The notes under the pieces were generated by a model. It made no database searches, was not told the origin of the DNA, and was given only the letters and a program-made list of their open reading frames with translations. DNA of 9,303 nucleotides from Anaerolineae bacterium (lineage in GTDB: Bacteria > Chloroflexota > Anaerolineae > JACIWR01): positions 1 to 9,303 of the forward strand of contig JAGGZG010000008.1 of the NCBI GenBank assembly GCA_021162125.1. The letters run 5' to 3'. A program made the translations under genes and the position numbers. Shown here piece after piece: positions 1 through 5,128 of the stretch; within the stretch, counting starts at the first letter, position 1, and each line of letters opens with the position of its first letter.

Positions 1-112
1 GACCGGGTCCCAGGTCGTTATGGACGGCCATCGCCAGGCCAATCACCTGGTAAGTTAGTCCCTGGAGCCCATCGTCAACCAATCCTGGCTTGTTCTTTCT
101 CGCCGCGGCCAT
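1..112 (-). CDS. GxxExxY family protein, N-terminal part (cut by left edge)
   Basis: The minus strand opens with ATG at 112 and runs in frame for 37 codons to the window edge, so the C-terminal part is missing. The start has a strong ribosome binding site (GGAGG, 7 nt upstream). The visible residues include LTYQVIGLAMAVHNDLGPG, which fits the N-terminal signature of the GxxExxY family (a small PD-(D/E)XK-like nuclease fold, Pfam PDDEXK_3), whose members read roughly 'I-G-A-A-x-E-V-H-x-x-L-G-P-G'. The family's cellular role is not established. It follows the FHA gene on the same strand after an 83-bp spacer full of dyad symmetry, with no convincing promoter of its own, so it may be cotranscribed with the FHA gene. 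The eponymous GxxExxY motif would lie outside the window. Family assignment is fairly sure; function is not. Confidence 0.82.
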   Translation of the reverse strand, partial: MAAARKNKPGLVDDGLQGLTYQVIGLAMAVHNDLGPG

Positions 113-139
113 ATTTCTTCCTCCAGACAGAGGTTTTGG

Positions 140-175
140 TTGAAGCGGCCATTCGTTGACAACGCCTCGCTTCAA
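140..175. repeat. Nested inverted repeat between FHA and GxxExxY genes
   Basis: TTGAAGCG (140-147) and CGCTTCAA (168-175) are perfect 8-bp inverted arms. Nested between them is CGTTG-A-CAACG (154-164), another perfect short dyad. It could be an RNA structure in the intergenic part of a FHA/GxxExxY transcript or a protein binding site. No T-run follows on either strand, so it is not a classical intrinsic terminator. Confidence 0.55.
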
Positions 176-176
176 G

Positions 177-195
177 GACGGGATGGCATCCCGTC
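177..195 (-). repeat. Hairpin directly after the FHA stop codon
   Basis: GACGGGAT-GGC-ATCCCGTC is a perfect 8-bp stem with a 3-nt loop, and it begins at the base after the TAA stop of the FHA gene. The sequence after it on the minus strand (CTTGAAGCG) has no T-run, so it is more likely an mRNA 3'-end or processing hairpin than a complete intrinsic terminator. Confidence 0.55.
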
Positions 196-963
196 TTACG
201 TTTCTGTTTCAAAAACCAGCTCCACCCCGGCCAGGGCGATTACGTCGCCGTCGTCCAGCACGCACTCCTGAACCGGCTCGCCGTTCACCGTCGTCCCCCC
301 GCTGGAGCCGAGGTCGTACAGGGTATAGCGCCCGTAGCGGCGGCGGAGCTGGGCGTGGTGGCGGGAGACCTGGGGTTCGCTGACGATGACGTCGTTATCC
401 AGGCTACGGCCCACTGAGATGAGGGGTTCAGCGATGGGAATGCGGCGTCCGGCGTAGCGCAGCGTGCAGCGAGGGGGTACTTGTTTCTTGATTGGTGTAG
501 CAGGGGAGGGGGGAGGTTGAGGGGCTGGTGCGGCTCGCTGCGCCGTGGGCAGTTCCTGGGTCATCCCCGGCTCAACAGCGATGGCCTGCTCCCCGGCCAG
601 CAGGCGGGCCTCCACCTGCACGTGGTGGAGCGGGACTTCCTCGCTGGGGTAAAGCTGCACCACGGGCCGCGTGCGCAGGGCCACTCCGCCGCGGCGGGCC
701 AGGTCCACCACGTAGTTGGCCAACTCGGTCTCCAGGGATGGTTGTAAACTGTGCAGCGCGCGGTGGTCTTCCGGGTTGAGGAACACCCAGTAATGACTCG
801 GAGCCCACACTCCACCGCCTGGGCCGATTATCTGGCCGTCCTCCATGGCCCGGGCGATGTGCCGTGCCACCTCGACGGGCTGCAAGCGAGAGCGTAGCAG
901 GCGGGCAAACGCCCCCTCCACCAGGGTCTCCGCCAGTGCTTCAAAGCGGGAGAGTTTGTTCAT
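196..963 (-). CDS. DUF3662 (FhaA N-terminal) and FHA domain protein
   Basis: A 255-residue cytoplasmic protein with no signal peptide or membrane segment. Residues 1-125 match the FhaA N-terminal/DUF3662 domain (note NKLSRFEALAETLVEGAFAR at 2-21 and WVFLNPEDHRAL at 59-70). Residues about 136-162 are an Ala/Pro-rich linker. Residues about 166-255 form an FHA domain with GRSLDND (185-191), SRHH (200-203) and SSGGTTVNG (220-228). FHA domains bind phosphothreonine peptides; in actinobacterial FhaA the N-terminal region works with Ser/Thr kinase signalling and cell-wall synthesis, but no kinase gene is visible here. The loop normally reading SSNGTxxNG has Gly for Asn at residue 222. ATG at 963 is supported by AAGGG 8 nt upstream, and the gene has its own consensus-like promoter at 1024-1052. 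The domain assignment is secure; the partner is unknown. Confidence 0.9.
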   Translation of the reverse strand: MNKLSRFEALAETLVEGAFARLLRSRLQPVEVARHIARAMEDGQIIGPGGGVWAPSHYWVFLNPEDHRALHSLQPSLETELANYVVDLARRGGVALRTRPVVQLYPSEEVPLHHVQVEARLLAGEQAIAVEPGMTQELPTAQRAAPAPQPPPSPATPIKKQVPPRCTLRYAGRRIPIAEPLISVGRSLDNDVIVSEPQVSRHHAQLRRRYGRYTLYDLGSSGGTTVNGEPVQECVLDDGDVIALAGVELVFETET

Positions 964-977
964 CGCTTTATCCCTTT

Positions 978-1010
978 AGGTGACTGGCACTTCGCAAGTG
1001 CCAGTCACCT
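978..1010. repeat. Perfect 15-bp hairpin in the FHA 5' leader
   Basis: AGGTGACTGGCACTT (978-992) and AAGTGCCAGTCACCT (996-1010) are perfect complements around a 3-nt loop. From the promoter at 1024-1052 the predicted transcript starts near 1016, so this hairpin would sit about 6 nt from the mRNA 5' end and 14 nt before the start codon. That position suggests a 5' stabiliser or translation control element. Its AGGTGACTG core recurs in the cluster at 6687-6740, so it may also be a mobile or dispersed palindromic repeat. Confidence 0.75.
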
Positions 1011-1023
1011 GAGTATAGCGCAG

Positions 1024-1052
1024 ATTATAACCCATCCTGGCCGAAAGGTCAA
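1024..1052 (-). promoter_or_regulatory. Sigma70-type promoter of the FHA gene
   Basis: On the minus strand TTGACC (complement of 1047-1052), a 17-nt spacer and TATAAT (complement of 1024-1029) form a near-perfect housekeeping promoter. The predicted start is near 1016, giving a leader of about 53 nt. The -35 box begins only two bases after the T-run of the ssrA terminator, so tmRNA ends and FHA transcription begins with essentially no spacer. Confidence 0.8.
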
Positions 1053-1054
1053 TC

Positions 1055-1103
1055 CAAAAAGAAACCCGTTTTCATCTGAAAGCGCAAATGAAAACGGGTT
1101 TCT
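1055..1103 (-). terminator. Intrinsic terminator of ssrA
   Basis: AGAAACCCGTTTTCAT (1060-1075) and ATGAAAACGGGTTTCT (1088-1103) are perfect 16-bp inverted arms around a 12-nt loop. On the minus strand the hairpin ends in a T-run (complement of the A-run at 1055-1060). It starts 5 nt past the mature tmRNA 3' end and is a textbook rho-independent terminator. Confidence 0.9.
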
Positions 1104-1107
1104 GCAC

Positions 1108-1512
1108 TGGTGGAGATGGCGGGAATCGAACCCGCGTCCGAAGAATTCGATCACGGATATACTACAGGCTTAGTCGGTTGATTGTTTCTCGCCCGTCGTC
1201 GGCTCAGCCGACAAAGCCAACAACAGGCCAGCCGGTAGGGAGCTTTCACTCCCCCTTAGGTTCCCCTTACCGGCGTCGGGGGAACCGCACCCCGGCTTAC
1301 ATGGCGCTCAAGCCCGACCCGTCGGGGGAAAGTCGGGGAGAGCGTGGTCGCTCGCAAGCGACCAGGTGGCGCGTTTCTGGCTGATTACGCAGCCAGGGCG
1401 AGCGCCGGTCGTCGTGTGTTGGCATTTATTAGCCTTGCCCCGGTTTAACGAGGTCAGGGCACCTCGGCCTGCAATCCGTGACCAGCCTTCCCCGTCGAAG
1501 CCTGTCATCCCC
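1108..1512 (-). ncRNA. ssrA: tmRNA (10Sa RNA), one-piece form
   Basis: tmRNA enters stalled ribosomes with SmpB, first acting as alanyl-tRNA and then as a short message that tags the nascent protein for proteolysis. Its 5' end GGGGATG (from 1512) pairs with CATCTCC before the 3' ACCA (ending at 1108), a 7-bp acceptor stem with one G-U pair. The 5' segment GGGGATGACAGGCTTCGACG is the classic tmRNA start, and the 3' end has a T-arm with loop TTCGATT. The tag reading frame lies at 1385-1423. A 7-bp hairpin (1346-1363) follows the tag stop, as expected for the helix after the message. Length is 405 nt; it is not a permuted two-piece form. The 3' CCA is encoded. It has its own promoter and terminator. 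Confidence 0.96.
1385..1423 (-). other. tmRNA tag-peptide reading frame: ANTRRPALALAA
   Basis: Reading from GCC at 1423 to TAA at 1387-1385 gives Ala-Asn-Thr-Arg-Arg-Pro-Ala-Leu-Ala-Leu-Ala-Ala-stop. It has the usual A-N start and the Leu-Ala-Ala tail recognised by ClpXP-type and tail-specific proteases. The resume codon GCC follows AATAAAT, an A/T-rich stretch like those before other resume codons. The frame is inferred from these features, not proven. Confidence 0.85.
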
Positions 1513-1522
1513 ATGTAACGTT

Positions 1523-1551
1523 ATTATATCACGCTTGCGACTTCTTTGCAA
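1523..1551 (-). promoter_or_regulatory. Sigma70-type promoter of ssrA
   Basis: On the minus strand TTGCAA (complement of 1546-1551), a 17-nt spacer and TATAAT (complement of 1523-1528) lie directly upstream of the tmRNA 5' end, with 10 nt between the -10 box and mature position 1. The start is probably a few bases before the mature end, leaving a short 5' extension for RNase P-type processing. The -35 box and the spacer lie inside the last codons of the upstream nucleotidyltransferase gene, whose stop is at 1529-1531. Confidence 0.8.
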
Positions 1552-2227
1552 GTGACTGCTCACCTCTTGGGCCGAACCACTTTTGTCCTAGACGACGTGC
1601 TTGGGTCACAAAAAAGGTTTTGACCTGCTCCCATTCAACAGGCAGTAGCAAGGTTGGTTCATCTTGCCGATCAGCTATGTCAAAATCCACTAGTGCACTC
1701 AGAACACGCATGCCAAAGTCATGCGATTGCGGGTACTTGTCGCTGCTGCGGGCAAACAATTCGTCCAGCGAGATATGAGAAGCGATAAAGTACAGATCGT
1801 AAAAGTCCTTACGCATGCCTCGACCAGCAATGGCGTCCAGCTTCATGAGGCCAATGTCAAGAATGCCGGCAACCTGAATACCACTCACCAGGTCGGTGGC
1901 AGCCAACAGAGGATAGCCATAGCTAAAAAAGCTCACAGGCTGCTCATTCACTTTCAGAACCAGGCCCAGCACCGAATCCTGTAGTAGATTGACTGAATGG
2001 TCCTTACGCAGTTCCTCTACTATGCTACGGCGGAGATCGTCGTCCAAGGTCTCGACGTTGGCGAACAGGTCTAGATCTTGCGAGATGCGATGGCTTAGTC
2101 GCAGGGCGAGCGCTGTGCCACCGGCCAGGTAGAACGGGCGCAAAAAAGGCAACTGCCCCAAGATTGCCAGCAACTCTCGCGCTTCTGGCGTGACAGCCTC
2201 CCAGTGTGGCGTAGCTAGTGTGGCCAT
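1529..2227 (-). CDS. AbiEii/AbiGii-type nucleotidyltransferase (toxin-like)
   Basis: A 232-residue soluble protein of the nucleotidyltransferase fold. The active-site region LAGGTALALRLSHRISQDLDLF spans residues 34-55, with the GG-T pair (36-38), a conserved Arg (46) and the metal-binding D-x-D (51 and 53). A second family motif follows: Lys129, Arg136, and KDFYDLYFI (140-148). In characterised AbiEii proteins this enzyme is the toxin of a type IV toxin-antitoxin or phage-abortive module and transfers nucleotides to RNA. ATG at 2227 has GGAG 7 nt upstream and overlaps the end of the DUF6922-like gene by 13 nt, so the two are translationally linked. The final residues EQSLAKKSQA are encoded over the ssrA promoter. 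Activity and substrate are inferred from the family only. Confidence 0.86.
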   Translation of the reverse strand: MATLATPHWEAVTPEARELLAILGQLPFLRPFYLAGGTALALRLSHRISQDLDLFANVETLDDDLRRSIVEELRKDHSVNLLQDSVLGLVLKVNEQPVSFFSYGYPLLAATDLVSGIQVAGILDIGLMKLDAIAGRGMRKDFYDLYFIASHISLDELFARSSDKYPQSHDFGMRVLSALVDFDIADRQDEPTLLLPVEWEQVKTFFVTQARRLGQKWFGPRGEQSLAKKSQA

Positions 2228-2526
2228 ATTCGTTCTCCATGGCGATAGTCGGTCAATTCAAAGAAACACAGCCAATACTTGAACCGTCGCCGGGGCAGGC
2301 AATACCAACCCGCCTGGCGTACCCATTCAGCCAGCCGTTCCGGCCCATACCGGGCAAAGAGCCAACGCAGCTCTGGCAGATCGCCCCAGGCCAGCGTGCG
2401 TTCAATCACCGTGAAGGCGTTGTGTTCTGGATCCAGGTCTTCTAACGCATACTCTTGGAAAAATGGTCGTAGGCTCACCGGAATACCAGCTTGGGTCAAT
2501 TTTAGCCCGCTGTCGAACGTTGCCAT
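2215..2526 (-). CDS. DUF6922-like small protein, probable partner of the AbiEii enzyme
   Basis: A 103-residue protein. Its pattern 'ED-LDPEHNAFTVIERTLAWGDLPELRWLFARYGPERLAEWVRQ' (about residues 29-71) resembles what I recall of DUF6922: a short mostly helical protein with 'IIERVLERGD...W..RYG...I...V', ending in a Leu/Trp-rich segment, often encoded just before AbiEii-type nucleotidyltransferases. No helix-turn-helix is evident, so it is not a classic AbiEi antitoxin. ATG at 2526 was chosen because GGAG lies 9 nt upstream; in-frame starts at 2544 or farther upstream lack a site and run into the previous gene. The gene begins 23 bp after the 266-residue protein ends and overlaps the nucleotidyltransferase start by 13 nt. 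An antidote role is inferred from the layout alone. Confidence 0.72.
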   Translation of the reverse strand: MATFDSGLKLTQAGIPVSLRPFFQEYALEDLDPEHNAFTVIERTLAWGDLPELRWLFARYGPERLAEWVRQAGWYCLPRRRFKYWLCFFELTDYRHGERIWPH

Positions 2527-2549
2527 CTGATCCCACTCCTCCATTGGAC

Positions 2550-3350
2550 TCAGTAAACTGCGTTGGGGAACGTGCACACCCCGGCGTGATGCCCTACACG
2601 CTTGTACATCCGCACCCCACCCCACGGCTCGTCTAAAATGCCGTCGTGGATGGCCCAGCTACGGCCCCGCACCGTGTGTGCGAACTCCGGCTGGCGGAAC
2701 GGCGTCGAGCCATCCAGCCGCTGGTACAACACTCCGCCCGGGGCAAACTCGGCGTGAATCCATTCCATCTTCGAGCGGCCTATCACGTAGGCAAACCCCA
2801 GCCGCTCGAAGTGGATCGCGTTGTGGTAGGCCAACGGCTCGATGAAGAACATATCATGCCCCATCCTGGTGATGAAGCGCTCCAACTGGGGAATGAGTAC
2901 ACGGGTAAGCCGTAAACCGCGCCGTACCTGTCCCGGAGCCAGACCGGCTTTCATGGCTCGTATTTCCTCCGGGATATTGCGGTGCATCGTCCCGAACTTC
3001 GTCCGCCGGCCCTGCCAGTCGCGGTCCACGTCAAAGCGCTCGCTCTGCGGGTCGTTGATGACAAACAAGAGCACTTCAAGCTGGGCACTCGCCGTATCGG
3101 CCATCTGCAGGTAGAGCAGCGGGTCCCTGGCTTGCGGGGCGGGCCAGATTTCGATCTCGACGAACCCGGTGCCGGCCTCACAGGTGAACTCAACCAAACG
3201 GTTGCCCTGGGCATCTTCAAACGTCTCCGGTGAGATGCCGTACTTGGTCAACAGCTCCGGGAGAATCAGGTCGGAATAGATGGCCAGTTTCTGTTCCCAG
3301 GGCAGTTTGTTGACCTGGCGGATAGAGTAGATATGTGTCTCATTCACCAT
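2550..3350 (-). CDS. Uncharacterised protein with a GNAT-like C-terminal motif
   Basis: I do not recognise this 266-residue protein with certainty. It has no signal peptide or membrane helix. The N-terminal half is acidic and mixed alpha/beta (LPWEQKLAIYSDLILPELL near residue 17). The C-terminal half contains YHNAIHFERLGFAYVIG (about residues 178-194 from this start), which resembles the 'N-x-x-A-x-x-x-Y-x-x-x-G-F' motif of GNAT acetyltransferases; this is a lead, not an assignment. ATG at 3350 (or GTG at 3347) has AGGTGG just upstream. A longer in-frame GTG start at 3419 exists, with AGGA before it inside the smpB 3' end, but the extra 23 codons translate an 8-nt tandem repeat (KSANRQ), so I prefer the short form. 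It lies between smpB and the toxin-like pair in one same-strand run. Confidence 0.75.
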   Translation of the reverse strand: MVNETHIYSIRQVNKLPWEQKLAIYSDLILPELLTKYGISPETFEDAQGNRLVEFTCEAGTGFVEIEIWPAPQARDPLLYLQMADTASAQLEVLLFVINDPQSERFDVDRDWQGRRTKFGTMHRNIPEEIRAMKAGLAPGQVRRGLRLTRVLIPQLERFITRMGHDMFFIEPLAYHNAIHFERLGFAYVIGRSKMEWIHAEFAPGGVLYQRLDGSTPFRQPEFAHTVRGRSWAIHDGILDEPWGGVRMYKRVGHHAGVCTFPNAVY

Positions 3351-3385
3351 TATCCACCTGCTCTCCCCAGGCCCTGACACGCCTT

Positions 3386-3417
3386 GCCGATTTGCTGATT
3401 TGCCGGTTCGCTGATCC
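3386..3417. repeat. Degenerate 8-nt tandem repeat downstream of smpB
   Basis: Four consecutive 8-nt units, GCCGATTT, GCTGATTT, GCCGGTTC and GCTGATCC, fill the gap between the smpB stop and the next start. On the minus strand they read as GCAAATCG-like units. This looks like a slippage-prone intergenic repeat and argues against the longer reading frame of the downstream gene. Confidence 0.6.
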
Positions 3418-3419
3418 AC

Positions 3420-3881
3420 CTATTTCCTCATCCGCTCTTTCAGCGCCCGCTCGATCTGGCGGCCGGCCTCGCGTTCGGCGATGACTCGCCGCTTGTCGTA
3501 CTTCCGCTTGCCCCGCGCCAGAGCCAGCTCTACTTTGGCCTTTCCATTGCGCAGATACATGCGCAATGGGATGAGAGTATATCCGCGTTCCCGCACCTGT
3601 CCTGCCAGGCGGTCGATCTGGCGGCGGTGCATGAGCAGTTTGCGATTGCGGCGTGGCTCGTGATTCTGTCGGCTGGCAGGGCCGTAGGGGGCAATGTGCG
3701 CGTTGATCAGCCACAGCTCGCCGTCGCGCACGATAGCGTAGCTGTCTCGCAGATTGACCCGCCCGGCACGTACAGATTTGATCTCCGAGCCGGTGAGCAC
3801 GATTCCCGCCTCGAAACTCTCCTCGATGTGGTAGTCGTGACGGGCTTTGCGATTGGTGGCCACAGTTCGTTCCGCCGGCAT
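3420..3881 (-). CDS. smpB: SsrA-binding protein SmpB
   Basis: A 153-residue basic protein of the usual SmpB length. SmpB binds the tRNA-like domain of tmRNA, delivers it to stalled ribosomes with EF-Tu, and occupies the empty mRNA channel with its C-terminal tail. Seen here: NRKARHDYHIEESFEAGIVL (10-29), TGSEIKSVRAG (30-40), RQNHEPRRNRKLLMHRRQID (71-90), YTLIPLRMYL (101-110), GKRKYDKR (124-131), then a basic tail ending LKERMRK. ATG at 3881 is preceded by AGGG 7 nt upstream. Its A is also the last base of the TGA stop of the upstream S41 protease, a 1-nt overlap (TGATG) that predicts translational coupling. Its RNA partner ssrA lies about 1.9 kb downstream on the same strand. Confidence 0.97.
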   Translation of the reverse strand: MPAERTVATNRKARHDYHIEESFEAGIVLTGSEIKSVRAGRVNLRDSYAIVRDGELWLINAHIAPYGPASRQNHEPRRNRKLLMHRRQIDRLAGQVRERGYTLIPLRMYLRNGKAKVELALARGKRKYDKRRVIAEREAGRQIERALKERMRK

Positions 3882-5104
3882 CAGTCTACCCTCAGCGAAG
3901 TCTGGGATTTCAGGTACTCGATGGCCCGCTCCAACTGGGGATCGCGACCCGCATCCTTGTCTTCCTGGGTCATCTCGACCACGATGTCCGGTGTGAGCCC
4001 TTCCTTCTCAATGGCCCGTCCATTGGGGGTGAACCAGTGGGCGATGGTGATACGCAGCTCTGCGCCATCGCTCAGGTCGTAGCCTATCTGGACTGTGCCT
4101 TTGCCGAAGGTCTGTTCCCCGATGAGCACCGCCCGCCCATGATCCTGCAATGCCCCGGCCACAATCTCTGATGCACTGGCCGTTCCCCCATCCACCAGGA
4201 CGACGAGGGGAATATCCAGGGCCACGCCGTTCCCTGTGGCCGGGTGCTCAATCTCCCGACCGCCTTTCGCCCGCTCGCGCAGAATCAGCCCATCACTGAT
4301 GAACTCGCTGCCAATGCTCACCGCCGCACCCAGGTAGCCACCCGGATTGCCCCGCAGGTCGAGGATCAAGCCACGTGGTTCCTGCTCCAGCAATTCCTGA
4401 AGGGCCTCCCGAAAGCGAGCCGGGGCCGGTTCACTGAACTCGAAGAGGGAGATGTAGGCGATGCCTCCCTCCAGCATCCTCGTCTCGACCACGGGGATTT
4501 CAATGCGGGCTCGCTCTACCTGGATGTCAAAGGGTTGCTCGACTCCCTCCCGCTCTATGGTCAGGCTCACCACCGTACCCTTGGGGCCACGGATGAGAGC
4601 GATGGCCTCGTACAGATTCAGCCCCTGAAGCGTCACCCCGTCCACGGCCAGGACGATGTCCCCGGCCTGCACTCCGGCGCGCTCGGCCGGCTGGCCCTTG
4701 AACGGCTCGACGATCATCAGCTTGCCGTCTTCACGCATTTTGACCAGCGCGCCAATGCCCTCAAAGCTACCTGATAGGTCCTCGCCGAAGATCGCCGCGT
4801 ACTCGGGGCTGAGCAGTACGGTGTGATCGTCGCCCAGGGTTTGCAACATCCCGTTGATCGCGCCGTAGGTCCGTGTGCGCACGTCCGGTATTGGCCCGTC
4901 GAAATTCTCCTCAATGAGACGCCATGCCTCCCAGAATATCTGAAACTGCGCCTCCTCATCGGGTAGGGGGGTGGCCTCCGGTGAAGGAGCCGAAGGCGGT
5001 GCGTGCATCACCAGTGCGCCGGTAGCAAATCCAGAGAGGAAAGTCACGCCGATGATTACGGCGGTCAGCACGGTGATACAGAGTACACGAAGACTCTCGA
5101 TCAT
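3881..5104 (-). CDS. S41 family carboxy-terminal processing protease (second of tandem pair)
   Basis: A 407-residue protein starting at ATG 5104, where GGAG lies 7 nt upstream; GTG at 5110 is too close to that site. Residues about 7-34 form an N-terminal membrane anchor (CITVLTAVIIGVTFLSGFAT), so the enzyme should face the outside or periplasm-like space. A helical region (50-110) precedes a PDZ domain (about 112-200, with GIGALV and GDIVLAVDG). The S41 catalytic domain follows: LDLRGNPGG (248-256), nucleophile Ser310 in GGTASASEIVAG and general base Lys335 in FGKGTVQ, 25 residues apart as in known CtpA/Prc enzymes. The family cleaves proteins near their C-terminus. It begins 24 bp after its paralogue and overlaps smpB by one base. 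Substrate is unknown. Confidence 0.93.
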   Translation of the reverse strand: MIESLRVLCITVLTAVIIGVTFLSGFATGALVMHAPPSAPSPEATPLPDEEAQFQIFWEAWRLIEENFDGPIPDVRTRTYGAINGMLQTLGDDHTVLLSPEYAAIFGEDLSGSFEGIGALVKMREDGKLMIVEPFKGQPAERAGVQAGDIVLAVDGVTLQGLNLYEAIALIRGPKGTVVSLTIEREGVEQPFDIQVERARIEIPVVETRMLEGGIAYISLFEFSEPAPARFREALQELLEQEPRGLILDLRGNPGGYLGAAVSIGSEFISDGLILRERAKGGREIEHPATGNGVALDIPLVVLVDGGTASASEIVAGALQDHGRAVLIGEQTFGKGTVQIGYDLSDGAELRITIAHWFTPNGRAIEKEGLTPDIVVEMTQEDKDAGRDPQLERAIEYLKSQTSLRVD

Positions 5105-5128
5105 AGACACACTCCATCGTTTATTGGG

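Noticed and set aside
1108..1140. A tRNA gene at the TTCGATT T-arm
   Set aside because: The T-arm and acceptor stem belong to the tRNA-like end of tmRNA; there is no anticodon arm.
1108..1145. An integrase attachment site in the ssrA 3' end
   Set aside because: ssrA is a frequent target, but no integrase gene or second copy of the 3' end appears in the window.
1088..1384. 98-codon plus-strand open frame over ssrA
   Set aside because: It is antisense to the tmRNA and translates structural RNA; there is no ribosome binding site or family resemblance.
1308..1514. 68-codon minus-strand open frame inside ssrA
   Set aside because: It reads through the tmRNA 5' domain and the tag region in a different frame from the tag; structural RNA explains the sequence.
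2527..2625. Longer start for the DUF6922-like gene
   Set aside because: It overlaps the previous gene and lacks a ribosome binding site, whereas ATG 2526 has one.
5105..5110. GTG start at 5110 for the second S41 protease
   Set aside because: The GGAG site is only 1 nt away from it, but ideally spaced for ATG 5104.
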